Assembly (NCBI GenBank): GCA_021780105.1
Contig: JAJXZJ010000021.1
Location: forward strand, 1-64,000
DNA: 64,000 bases
Source of the DNA: a bacterium
GTDB taxonomy: Bacteria > Verrucomicrobiota > Verrucomicrobiia > Limisphaerales > J093
Direction: 5' to 3'
The position numbers were made by a program, and so were the translations under genes. Below are positions 8,611 through 19,848 of this stretch, one piece after another; position 1 is the stretch's first letter; each line of letters opens with the position of its first letter. Under the pieces are notes generated by a model that saw only the letters and a program-made list of their open reading frames with translations, did not search any database and had not been told where the DNA came from.

Positions 8611-9346
8611 TCAACGCCAGGAATTCCTTGTTGCCCGCCGGACCAAGAATGGGCGATTCCGTCACGCCGCGCCAGACCAGTCCGGGCAACGTGGCGACAA
8701 ACGCTTGCAGTTCCGCCAGCACCCGCGCGTGAACGGCCGGATCGGTAATGACGCCGGCACCCTTGTCGGCCTCGGCTTTGCCGGCCTCGAACTGCGGTTT
8801 GACCAGCGCGACGAGCTTACCGGAATCCCGCAGCAAGGCAACCGCCGCCGGCAGAATGAGGCGCAGCGAAATGAACGAGCAATCCACCACCACATAATCC
8901 GCCGACGCGAACGTCGGCGGCATCCGTTCCGGCGCGAGGTGCCGCGCGTTGGTGCGTTCCATCACCACGACCCGCGCGTCCTGCCGCAGTTTCCACGCCA
9001 GTTGCCCCTGCCCCACGTCCACGGCAAACACCCGCGCCGCGCCGTGTTGCAGCAGGCAGTCCGTGAACCCGCCGGTGGAGGCGCCCAGGTCCACGGCCGT
9101 GCCGCCGGTCACGTCCAGCACGAAATGCCGCAGCGCGTGTTCGAGCTTGTGGCCGCCGCGGCTGACGTAGCGTTCCGGCGCGCGCAATTCGACCGCGTCC
9201 GCCGGCCGCACGGTCTGGCTGGCTTTGGCGGCGAGCTGGCCGTTCACGCGCACTTCGCCGGCCAGGACAGCGCGCCGGGCCTTTTCGCGGCTCGGGCAGA
9301 GGCCGCGTTCGACGAGCGCCTGGTCGAGCCGGCGGCGGTCATTCAT
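8594..9346 (-). CDS. tlyA: TlyA-family rRNA 2'-O-methyltransferase with S4 domain
   Basis: This 250-aa protein has an N-terminal S4 RNA-binding domain (RLDQALVERGLCPSREKARRAV, about residues 5-65). The linker VSRGGHKLEHAL and an FtsJ-like SAM methyltransferase domain follow, with AVDLGASTGGFTDCLLQ as the SAM motif and VDCSFISLR downstream. By family knowledge it methylates ribose 2'-OH groups of cytidines in ribosomal RNA; some members are also described as hemolysin-like. It leads the tlyA-nadK pair and is divergent from uvrA. Confidence 0.92.
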   Translation of the reverse strand: MNDRRRLDQALVERGLCPSREKARRAVLAGEVRVNGQLAAKASQTVRPADAVELRAPERYVSRGGHKLEHALRHFVLDVTGGTAVDLGASTGGFTDCLLQHGAARVFAVDVGQGQLAWKLRQDARVVVMERTNARHLAPERMPPTFASADYVVVDCSFISLRLILPAAVALLRDSGKLVALVKPQFEAGKAEADKGAGVITDPAVHARVLAELQAFVATLPGLVWRGVTESPILGPAGNKEFLALIEKVT

Positions 9347-9481
9347 GGCGGTTCGGCACGCCGGGCATCAAGCCAACCGGACGCGGATGGGTCAAGCCGA
9401 TTGCGGTGGCGACTCCGCGCTTTGCAACGCGGCGGCCACGCGTTAGGCTGGCCGGATTGTCGCAAGCGACGATTCGACGGC

Positions 9482-12397
<2,916 letters not shown>

Positions 12398-12405
12398 AAC
12401 CGGCC

Positions 12406-15183
12406 ATGAACCCGTCCAAACACCGCATGGTTCAGGTTTCTGCGCAACGTGTCTGGTGGCTGGTCCTCGTCGCGCTCAGCGCGCTCGCCGGCGGTTTGCG
12501 CGCCGCCGACGGCGTGGAGACCCGCGCCGCGGACGCCGTGGTTAAAATGTTTCAGGACGGCCTCTATGACACCGTTGAACGCAACAGCGCCGACTTCCTG
12601 GGCAAATACCCAAACTCCGAGCGCGCCGCCGAGGTCGTGCTCGTCCAGGCCCAGGCGCGCATCAAATTGAAGCACTACTACGACGCCATCAGCCTGCTCA
12701 CCGAAAAGGCCGGCCTGGCGGGCAAGCTCGCCGCCGAGTTCGCGTTCTGGCAGGCCACGGCGCGACTGGAGAAAGGCGACCTTGCCGGCGCCGCGGATGG
12801 TTTTGCCACGGTGGCCACGCGGTTTCCGGATTCCGCGCGCCGGCTGGAGGCGATTTACGACGACGCCTACGCACGGTCGCAAGCCGGCGAGACGGCGCGC
12901 GCCGTGGCGCTGCTGCGCGACCCGGCCGGCGTCTTCCAGCCGGCCGCCCGCGCCAAACCGGACGACCCGTGGGCGATCCGCGGCTGGCTGTTGCTGGGCG
13001 AACTGCTGCTCACGGCCCACGATCCCGCCGGCGCGGCAGAGGCGTTGAAGGCGCTGGAGGGCCGGCCGCTGCCGCCGGAGCTGACGTGGCGACGGGAATT
13101 TCTGCTGGCCCGCGCGCGGCTCGCCGCGGGGCAGTTGCCGGCGGCGTTGAGCAACGCCACCAACCTCTGGACCAGCGCCACCAACGCGGTGCCGCGGGAT
13201 TTGCAGGCCGAGGCCGTGAGGTTGAACGCCGAGATTCTCCAGCGCCTTGGCCAGACCGAAGCCGCCCTGAACTTCTACGAACGGAACCTGGCCGCCGACG
13301 TGCCGCCGGCCCAGCGCCGGCTGGCGCTGCAAAACATCGTTGAACTTTGTCTGCGCGACAACCATCCGGACGAGGCCGCCAGGCGCCTCGAAACCTTCGT
13401 GGCCGCGCACCCGCAGGACGACCTGCTGGACCAGGCGCACCTGGCGCTGGGCGAGTTGCGGCTTCGCCGGTATTTCGCCGGCAAGGCCGCCACCCGCACG
13501 CCGGAGGAACTGGCCGCGAGCAGCAATTTGCTGGCGCAAGCCCGCGCGGATTTCGACCTGGTGACGACGAATTACCCGCAAAGCCGGCTTGTCGGCAACG
13601 CCCAGCTCGACCGCGGCTGGTGTCTCGTGGAGGAGGGTGCCAGCCACCTGGCCGCGGGCACGGCCGCGTTCAAGGCGGCGGCGGACCACCTGCCGCGCGG
13701 CGCCGACCAGGCCGTCGCACGATTCAAGCTGGCCGATTGCCAGTATCTGGCGCGGGACTTTCCGGCCGCGATCTCCAACTACTGGGTCGTGGCCACGAAC
13801 TATGTCGGCACGCCGGGGCTGACGAATGCGTTGTTTACCCAGGCACTTTACCAGATCGTGCGAGCCGGCAACGACGGGCAGGACTTCGTCGCCTCCGCTG
13901 CGGCGATGGCCGAGTTGCTGAAGGTGGATCCGGGCGGCGAACTGGCCGACCGTTCCGCCCTGCTCTACGGCCAGGCGTTGAGCCGCCAGGGCCGGCCGGA
14001 CGTGGCGCGGGCGGTGTATGAGGATTTTGTCAAACGCGCGACGAACTCGGTGCTGCTGCCGGAGGTGAAGCTGGCAATCGCCCACACCTACCAAAAAGAA
14101 CAGGCCTGGACGGCGGCGCGCGGAGCCTACGAGGGCTGGCTCCATGAATACGGCGCGCAGACGAATTTGCCCCCGGCCTTGCAGGCACAGGCGGTCTTTG
14201 AACTGGCCCAGCTCACCTATCAAATCACGCCGGACACGAAAGCCCTGCAGATGCTCACCAACTTCGTGGCGCGGTTCCCCGACGACGCCAATGCCCCGCT
14301 CGCGCAATACCTCGCCGCCATGTATTTCTACAACCAGGGCGACTACGCGAACGCCGAGCTGCTGTTTCAGAACAAGATTTTCACCCAGCCCGCCGCGCAG
14401 GCCGACGCCCTGGCCTTCCAGGCGCGGCGCATGGCCGGCATCGCCGCCTTTGCGCGGCAGAGCTACGACAGCGCCCGCAACCATTTCGACTGGCTCATCA
14501 CCAACGGCCCGCTCTACGTCGCCACCTCGCCGATCCCGGTGCCGATCGTCGCCGAGGCGTATTTGTTCCGCGGCGACATTTTCCTGCTGGAAGACCCCGG
14601 CGGCGCCACGAACAAGCTGGACCGCTACGGCGACGCGATCACCGCGTTTCTGAAGGTCGTCACGCCGCCGTTCCCGACCAACGAGTTCGCCGCCCGCGCC
14701 TGGGGCCGCATCGGCGACTGCCGGCTCACGCTCGCCACCGCCACGCAGGACACCAACCGCTTCGCCGCCGCCGCCGAGGCGTATCAAAACGCCATGAACG
14801 CCGCCCGCGACGTGGCCGTGCGCAGCATGGCGGAGGTCGGCCTGGGCGTGGTGCTCGAAAAGGAGGCGCCGCTGCTGCCCGCGGCGCAACAGGCGGCGCT
14901 CTTCGCCAGCGCGCTCGATCACTACCTGAACGTCGTCTATGGCAAAAACCTCCACGACGGCGAGCAGCCCGATCCCTGGTGGGTCAAGCGCGCCGGCCTG
15001 GCCGCGGCGGATCTGGCCGCGGCGCAGAAGAAATGGGACGTCGCCATCGGCTTGTGCCGGCGATTGTTGACCGAGCTGCCCCCGCTCCGGATGCGGCTGG
15101 AGAAGCGCATTACGGACCTGGAAACGCTTGCCGCCGCCGGCACGAACGCGCTGCCACCGGCACCCGCCCCGCCGGCCAAGTGA
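12406..15183 (+). CDS. Exported tetratricopeptide-repeat protein
   Basis: From the ATG of MNPSKHRM this is 925 aa, beginning nine bases after the uvrA stop. MVQVSAQ, seven codons in, is an alternative start. A hydrophobic segment (WWLVLVALSALAGGLRAAD) looks like a signal peptide. The rest is a long series of TPR-like helical hairpins, for example AAEVVLVQAQARIKLKHYYDAI, LGELRLRRYFAGKA and AIAHTYQKEQAWTAARGAYE. It resembles BamD/YbgF-type or gliding-related periplasmic TPR scaffolds, but the partner cannot be named. The VTC-domain gene follows after 74 nt on the same strand. Confidence 0.78.
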   Translation: MNPSKHRMVQVSAQRVWWLVLVALSALAGGLRAADGVETRAADAVVKMFQDGLYDTVERNSADFLGKYPNSERAAEVVLVQAQARIKLKHYYDAISLLTEKAGLAGKLAAEFAFWQATARLEKGDLAGAADGFATVATRFPDSARRLEAIYDDAYARSQAGETARAVALLRDPAGVFQPAARAKPDDPWAIRGWLLLGELLLTAHDPAGAAEALKALEGRPLPPELTWRREFLLARARLAAGQLPAALSNATNLWTSATNAVPRDLQAEAVRLNAEILQRLGQTEAALNFYERNLAADVPPAQRRLALQNIVELCLRDNHPDEAARRLETFVAAHPQDDLLDQAHLALGELRLRRYFAGKAATRTPEELAASSNLLAQARADFDLVTTNYPQSRLVGNAQLDRGWCLVEEGASHLAAGTAAFKAAADHLPRGADQAVARFKLADCQYLARDFPAAISNYWVVATNYVGTPGLTNALFTQALYQIVRAGNDGQDFVASAAAMAELLKVDPGGELADRSALLYGQALSRQGRPDVARAVYEDFVKRATNSVLLPEVKLAIAHTYQKEQAWTAARGAYEGWLHEYGAQTNLPPALQAQAVFELAQLTYQITPDTKALQMLTNFVARFPDDANAPLAQYLAAMYFYNQGDYANAELLFQNKIFTQPAAQADALAFQARRMAGIAAFARQSYDSARNHFDWLITNGPLYVATSPIPVPIVAEAYLFRGDIFLLEDPGGATNKLDRYGDAITAFLKVVTPPFPTNEFAARAWGRIGDCRLTLATATQDTNRFAAAAEAYQNAMNAARDVAVRSMAEVGLGVVLEKEAPLLPAAQQAALFASALDHYLNVVYGKNLHDGEQPDPWWVKRAGLAAADLAAAQKKWDVAIGLCRRLLTELPPLRMRLEKRITDLETLAAAGTNALPPAPAPPAK

Positions 15184-15257
15184 AGGAGGCTTTCCCCGGC
15201 GGCGGCCTGGCGGAACGCGGCGTTCCCCGGCGACAAGAAGTTCACATCACCAAGTTT

Positions 15258-16055
15258 ATGGCACAGGACCACACGTTGATGGCATCGCGGTTTGAGTTGA
15301 AATACCTCATCCCGAATTCGCTCGCCCTCCGCATCCGCGATTTTGTCCGCCAGTATCTCGATCTGGACGAATACGGCGTGGGCCTGCCGAACGATTCCTA
15401 CCCCGTCCACAGCCTCTATCTGGATTCGGACGACTGGCAGCTTTTCTGGCGGACGTTCAACGGCGACAAGAACCGCTACAAACTCCGCATCCGCTACTAC
15501 AACGAAAACGAGAAGACGCCGGTTTTCTGGGAAATCAAACGCCGCATGAAGGACGTGATCATCAAGCAACGCTGCGGCATCCGCCGGTCCAGCGCCGCCC
15601 AGGTGCTGAACGGCCAGTTGCCCCGCCGGGCGGAAATGGCCGTGCCGGACGATCCCACCGAACTGAAGGCCATTCAGGACTTCCTCCAGCTCCAGTTCGC
15701 CGTCGGCGCCGTCGGCAAGCTGCACGTGGCCTACGAGCGCGAGGCGTATGTGAACGACTTCAACAACGAGGTGCGCGTCACGTTTGACCGCCACGTCCGC
15801 GCCGTGACGCGGTTCGACCAGGCGCTCATCACGCGCATGGAGAAACCCTTTGTCTGCACGCCGCCGGGCAACGCGTCGAACGACCTGGTGATCCTCGAAT
15901 TGAAGTTCTCGGACCGGTTCCCCGACTGGTATCGGGACCTGGTGCAAACCTTCAACCTGCGGCAAAGCGGCGCCGCCAAATACCAGGAAGGCTCGCTGCT
16001 CTACGCCGGCCGCGACCTCGCGGCGGCGGATGTGATCCGCTATCTCACGTTCTGA
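15258..16055 (+). CDS. VTC-domain protein (polyphosphate polymerase-like)
   Basis: From the ATG of MAQDHTLMASRFELKYLIP the protein is 265 aa; MASRFELKY seven codons later is an alternative start. It has the beta-tunnel features of the VTC domain: RFELKYLIP, HSLYLDS, KLRIRYY, FWEIKRR, YEREAYV and the late ILELKFSDRFPDWY. In yeast Vtc4 this tunnel makes polyphosphate from ATP. Bacterial members are typically annotated as polyphosphate polymerase-domain proteins, often tied to surface or spore-coat-like systems. There are no membrane segments. It sits downstream of the TPR gene and upstream of an unrecognised gene on the same strand. Confidence 0.85.
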   Translation: MAQDHTLMASRFELKYLIPNSLALRIRDFVRQYLDLDEYGVGLPNDSYPVHSLYLDSDDWQLFWRTFNGDKNRYKLRIRYYNENEKTPVFWEIKRRMKDVIIKQRCGIRRSSAAQVLNGQLPRRAEMAVPDDPTELKAIQDFLQLQFAVGAVGKLHVAYEREAYVNDFNNEVRVTFDRHVRAVTRFDQALITRMEKPFVCTPPGNASNDLVILELKFSDRFPDWYRDLVQTFNLRQSGAAKYQEGSLLYAGRDLAAADVIRYLTF

Positions 16056-16213
16056 AACGCCGTTGCTTCGCGGCGGGATTCGCGTAAGCTGCGCCTGTCA
16101 GCCAACTGAAAACGCGCGGATAGCGCGGCGTCCGGCAACCAGCATGGCTCATCGGCGCCGGGCGGACCGGCGGGAGCGCGACGGTTGGCTGCGGTCAGCC
16201 AACGCCGTTGCCT

Positions 16214-17161
16214 ATGAAATCCAAAGCTGCCAACCACCAGAGGAGCGACGCCCCCGCCAAGCCGTCCAAGACCGCGCCGCCGGGCAAAATTCATCCGGTC
16301 GTGATCTACCCCTTCCGCCAGCCGGCCGACTACTCCGACCTGGAGGCGCTTTACAAACTCGTCGCCCGGCTCGACGAGGAGCCGTCCAAGTATGCCCGGC
16401 CGATCACGGTGATGGATCGCAAGACGCACCTGGCGATGGAGGCGAGCGCGCCGTTTCTGGACTTTCGCAAGCGCACCGTGGCGCGGTGCTCGGACGTGCT
16501 CGACGCCTGGTGCGTGGACACCTGCCAGATGTGGTATTCCGGCCTCGGCGCCGCCGTGGAACGCGGCCAGCCGGAGGACGTTTACTGGCTCATTCCCGGC
16601 GATTTCAACTACGGCGCCGGCGTCGGACAGGAAGTGCTCGGCCGGCTGCACGATCTGCCGGAGGTTGCGCTTGAGCTGCAGCAGGACGTCTGCATCGGCG
16701 AAATTGCCACCGACCACAGCCACTCGAAGCAGCTCATTGACACCTACGGCACCTTCGCCCTGCTCTACAACTGGTTTCCCGCGGAAGCCCGCGAGTTGCG
16801 ACGGCTGACCGAGCGTCCCCGCTCCGAATTCTTCGCCGTCCGGCACGGTTTTTTGACCGAACTGCTGCGGCAACGCTGGTTCGCCTACGAGCAGACCGTG
16901 GTGATGCTCTTGAACGCCGTGTTCAGCGGCCGGCGGATCAGCCGGTTTTTCGTCGGCAGCATTTCCGATCTGCCCGAAGGCCGCGATTCGCTGGCCTCGG
17001 CCGTCCAGCAGGTCGAGCGCACCGAGCGCGTCGTGAAAACGCTCTGGCTGGAGCGCAACCAGTCGAAGCCCGGCTGGGCCGATCAATTCGCCAGACTGGC
17101 CGGCCGCTCCGATGAAATCCGCCGGACGGCCATGAGCGTTCTCGCCAGCGCGCTGGGCTGA
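16214..17161 (+). CDS. Conserved-looking protein of unknown function
   Basis: I take the ATG of MKSKAANHQ (315 aa) over the TTG two codons upstream. After a basic, disordered first 30 residues comes HPVVIYPFRQPADYSDLEALYKLV, later VYWLIPGDFNYGAG and the aromatic-rich LLRQRWFAYEQTVVMLLNAVF. The alternation of buried strands and helices with an acidic GDF turn vaguely recalls a GT-A glycosyltransferase fold, but there is no clear DXD motif and I cannot assign a family. No signal peptide and no obvious membrane helix. It follows the VTC-domain gene by about 160 nt. Confidence 0.65.
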   Translation: MKSKAANHQRSDAPAKPSKTAPPGKIHPVVIYPFRQPADYSDLEALYKLVARLDEEPSKYARPITVMDRKTHLAMEASAPFLDFRKRTVARCSDVLDAWCVDTCQMWYSGLGAAVERGQPEDVYWLIPGDFNYGAGVGQEVLGRLHDLPEVALELQQDVCIGEIATDHSHSKQLIDTYGTFALLYNWFPAEARELRRLTERPRSEFFAVRHGFLTELLRQRWFAYEQTVVMLLNAVFSGRRISRFFVGSISDLPEGRDSLASAVQQVERTERVVKTLWLERNQSKPGWADQFARLAGRSDEIRRTAMSVLASALG

Positions 17162-17179
17162 GCCGCGCCGCGCCGGGTC

Positions 17180-18406
17180 TCACTTCGGCCCGCGGTTCAA
17201 CCACACGTCCACCCGCGGCGTGTCCCAGTTGTAGGGCTTCTCCAGGATGTCGAGCGTGCCGTTGCCGTCGAGGTCCGCCACCTGCCCTTCGTGCCAGCCC
17301 TGACCAACGACGAGTTCAGTCTTCGTGAAATGCCCCTGGCCGTCGCCGTAAAAAATCCACGCCACGGCCTTCGGGTTGTCCGGCTCCTTTTTGCTTTCGG
17401 TCCATTTCCCCATCTCGGCGCAGAAAATGTCCAGGCGGCCGTCGCCGTTGATGTCGGCGACCTGCAGCGTGTGGCCGTGGATCACGTCGCGGGCGAGCAG
17501 ATTGTGCCCGACCCAGTCGGCGGACTTCGACGGATCGCCCACGCATTCATACCAGCGCAACGGACCAACGCCGTCGCCGGGCGCGATGACCACCTGCGGG
17601 TATTTGCCCGGCTTGAACTTCCCGGCAAAAATCAGGCCGCCGACCTCGGCAATCTTCGTGGGCCGAAATTTCTTGCCGCCGACGTGTTTGAACCAGCAGT
17701 TGCCCGCCAGCAAATCCGGCCGGCCGTCGCCGTCAATGTCCGCCACCGACATGCCCTCGGGATACTTGAACGCGGCGCGGCCTTCCTCGCCCGCGCTGCC
17801 GGAGAAAATCTCGGTCAGCGGCCAGGATTCCGCGTGCCGCGGGTCCGGCGGAATTTCCGCGAGAAAAATCTTCTTCGCGCCCTGGTTCCAGAACGCAAGC
17901 TGCGGCTTGCCCGTGCCGAGAAAATCGCCACACGCCTGGTCGTGGTGCTGCGTCGCGCCGCCTTTCTTGATGACGTGCCGCTTCCACGGCACCTTGGGAT
18001 CGAAATTCGGATACGGATTCTCCCACCACCAGACTTCGTCGCTCTGCCAGTCGCCGCCGAACACGACATCGAGGTCGCCGTCGCCGTCAATGTCGCACAC
18101 CGCGCCGCCGGCCTCGACGGTCAGGAACGCCGGCTCGATCACGTAGCGGTCCCAGCCGTGCGCCGTGCGCCGATACCACACCAGCGCCGGCGCGACGTGC
18201 CGGAAGCTCAGGATGAAATCGTTCACGCCGTCCTTGTCGAAATCAGCCACCACGGCGCCGGTTTGCTCGGTGGACGGGCCGGGCACGGGTAGGTCGCCGT
18301 TCTTGCTGGACAGATGCTGCCAGCGGGGAAGCACCAGGTCGGCGGCGGAAACGACCCCGGCCAAGGCCACCGCCAGGGCCGCGAGGAGGAAAAATCGTAT
18401 TTTCAT
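17180..18406 (-). CDS. Exported FG-GAP/VCBS repeat protein
   Basis: This 408-aa protein has a signal peptide (MKIRFFLLAALAVALAGVVSAAD). It carries at least five calcium-binding-loop repeats of the VCBS/FG-GAP type: ADFDKDGVNDFILS, CDIDGDGDLDVVFG, ADIDGDGRPDLLAG, ADINGDGRLDIFCA and ADLDGNGTLDILE. These fold as blades of an integrin-like beta-propeller. Such proteins are abundant in Verrucomicrobia and Planctomycetes and are exported; no enzymatic role is visible. It converges with the upstream unknown gene and precedes nothing obvious on its own strand. Confidence 0.88.
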   Translation of the reverse strand: MKIRFFLLAALAVALAGVVSAADLVLPRWQHLSSKNGDLPVPGPSTEQTGAVVADFDKDGVNDFILSFRHVAPALVWYRRTAHGWDRYVIEPAFLTVEAGGAVCDIDGDGDLDVVFGGDWQSDEVWWWENPYPNFDPKVPWKRHVIKKGGATQHHDQACGDFLGTGKPQLAFWNQGAKKIFLAEIPPDPRHAESWPLTEIFSGSAGEEGRAAFKYPEGMSVADIDGDGRPDLLAGNCWFKHVGGKKFRPTKIAEVGGLIFAGKFKPGKYPQVVIAPGDGVGPLRWYECVGDPSKSADWVGHNLLARDVIHGHTLQVADINGDGRLDIFCAEMGKWTESKKEPDNPKAVAWIFYGDGQGHFTKTELVVGQGWHEGQVADLDGNGTLDILEKPYNWDTPRVDVWLNRGPK

Positions 18407-18517
18407 GGCGAACGAGGCTCAATGGTGTGGCCTCGCGCCGGCGGCGTCAAATCCACTTTGGACGCGCAGCGGGTCTTGATCACGCGTCCGCCGACGGCCA
18501 CGCGGCAGGGGGGCGCG

Positions 18518-18817
18518 TCAGGCGAAGTCGTAAACCCGCACCTGGCGGCAGACGCGCTTCAACACGCGGTCCACAAACTCCAAATGCAGCGGATGCGCCT
18601 GGTAGGCGTCGTGCGCGGCCTTGTCATCAAACGCGACGTTCAACGCGACCTGGTAAGACCGGTCCACCACGTCCCGGTGGCTGGGCACCATGAGGCCGAC
18701 GTGGAAATGCCGGATGCCGGGAATCGGCTTCAGGTAACGCTCGGCGCCGGCGATCAGTTCGTCGGCCGCCGGCGGCTGCCCCGGCTCGGTCCAGAAAATG
18801 ACGATGTGCGAGAACAT
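18518..18817 (-). CDS. Dabb-family (stress-responsive A/B barrel) protein
   Basis: This 99-aa protein shows the short alpha/beta-barrel pattern of the Dabb family. MFSHIVIFWTEPG is the first strand, followed by the central IRHFHVGLM strand, then YQVALNVAFDDKAAHDAYQAHPLHLEFV near the C-terminus. Dabb proteins are small dimeric ferredoxin-fold proteins, sometimes enzymes and often of unknown role. The start ATG and the length match the family. It is a single small gene between the FG-GAP gene and the lipid kinase, all on the minus strand. Confidence 0.85.
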   Translation of the reverse strand: MFSHIVIFWTEPGQPPAADELIAGAERYLKPIPGIRHFHVGLMVPSHRDVVDRSYQVALNVAFDDKAAHDAYQAHPLHLEFVDRVLKRVCRQVRVYDFA

Positions 18818-18899
18818 GTGTCTTTAGTAAGGCGTCGCCGGCGGAAGCCGCAATGCTTTTCCACCGGCTCGACGGGCGCGGCTGCCGCTGGCCGACATC

Positions 18900-19823
18900 T
18901 CAAAGCGTTTTCGACGACAGCCGGATGGCAGCGGCGGTCCCGCCCTGGCGGACTGGCCGAAGAATGCGGATTTTGGCATCACCGATGATGCAGGCCGCGG
19001 GCGTCGTGCCCATGAATTCGCCGTCGCCAAAGATGGGCTGCGGCAGGATCGTTGCGATTTCAACCCGCCGGCCCGGCCACAACATCACGCTCGGATGCTG
19101 AAGGTGCCGGCCGCGCATGACGCGCCGGAGGTTGCGCAGCAATTCCAGCCGGCTGACTTCCTTGACGACGCACACGTCCAGCCGGCCATCGGCCATGTCC
19201 GCGCCGGGCGCGATCTTCAGTCCGCCGCCGTAGCCCGGTCCGTTCGCCACGGCGATGAGCGTGATCCGGCCCTGCCATGCGCGGTCGTCCACGCGCAGTT
19301 GCACCTCCAGGGGGGCGAAGTTTCGGAGCGCCTTGACGATGCAAACGAGGTAGCCCAGCCGGCCGTGGAACCAGCCCTGGCGGTCGCGGGCCAACTGGTT
19401 CACCTCGGCGTCAAAACCCACGCCGGCGATGGACAGAAATGGCTCGCCGTTGACCCGTGGCAGATCAATCTCGTCCACGCCAAACGTCAGCGGCCCGCGC
19501 AACGCGGCATCGAGCCGCGCCGGCAGGCCGAGATTGCGGGCAAAATCGTTGCCGCGTCCGCACGGCAAGACGCCGAACGGCACGTTCGCTTCCGCCAGCG
19601 CGGGCAGCGCCTGGTGCAGCGTGCCATCGCCGCCGGCCAGCAGAATGCCGTCCACGCCGGTGCGGGCGCTTTCGCGAATTCGCCGGCGCATTTCCTCGAC
19701 GGTGGCCGTGGTGACGAAGTCGGCTGCGTGACCGGCCGCCGCCAGGCGGGCGCGGATTTGCGGCAGCGCGCGCAGGGACCGGCCGCCGGCCGCGTGCGGA
19801 TTGATCAGGACGAGCAGGCGCAT
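18900..19823 (-). CDS. Diacylglycerol kinase-family lipid kinase
   Basis: The ATG of MRLLVLINPHAAGG gives 307 aa; the longer ORF start overlaps murJ and precedes the conserved first strand. ILLAGGDGTLHQAL near residue 60 is the GGDGT nucleotide-binding motif of the DAGK catalytic domain, and LPCGRGNDFARNLGLP and the later NGPGYGGGLKIAPGADMADG are also typical (YegS/DgkB-like). It probably phosphorylates a lipid such as diacylglycerol at the cytoplasmic face of the membrane. It begins 25 nt after the murJ stop on the same strand, suggesting a shared envelope-related operon. Confidence 0.88.
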   Translation of the reverse strand: MRLLVLINPHAAGGRSLRALPQIRARLAAAGHAADFVTTATVEEMRRRIRESARTGVDGILLAGGDGTLHQALPALAEANVPFGVLPCGRGNDFARNLGLPARLDAALRGPLTFGVDEIDLPRVNGEPFLSIAGVGFDAEVNQLARDRQGWFHGRLGYLVCIVKALRNFAPLEVQLRVDDRAWQGRITLIAVANGPGYGGGLKIAPGADMADGRLDVCVVKEVSRLELLRNLRRVMRGRHLQHPSVMLWPGRRVEIATILPQPIFGDGEFMGTTPAACIIGDAKIRILRPVRQGGTAAAIRLSSKTL

Positions 19824-19848
19824 GGAGCCGGGCCGGTGAAGGCACGTT

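Noticed and set aside
8546-9481. 312-codon N-terminal extension of the uvrA ORF
   Set aside because: It covers nadK and tlyA on the opposite strand; UvrA starts at [15 protein letters not shown].
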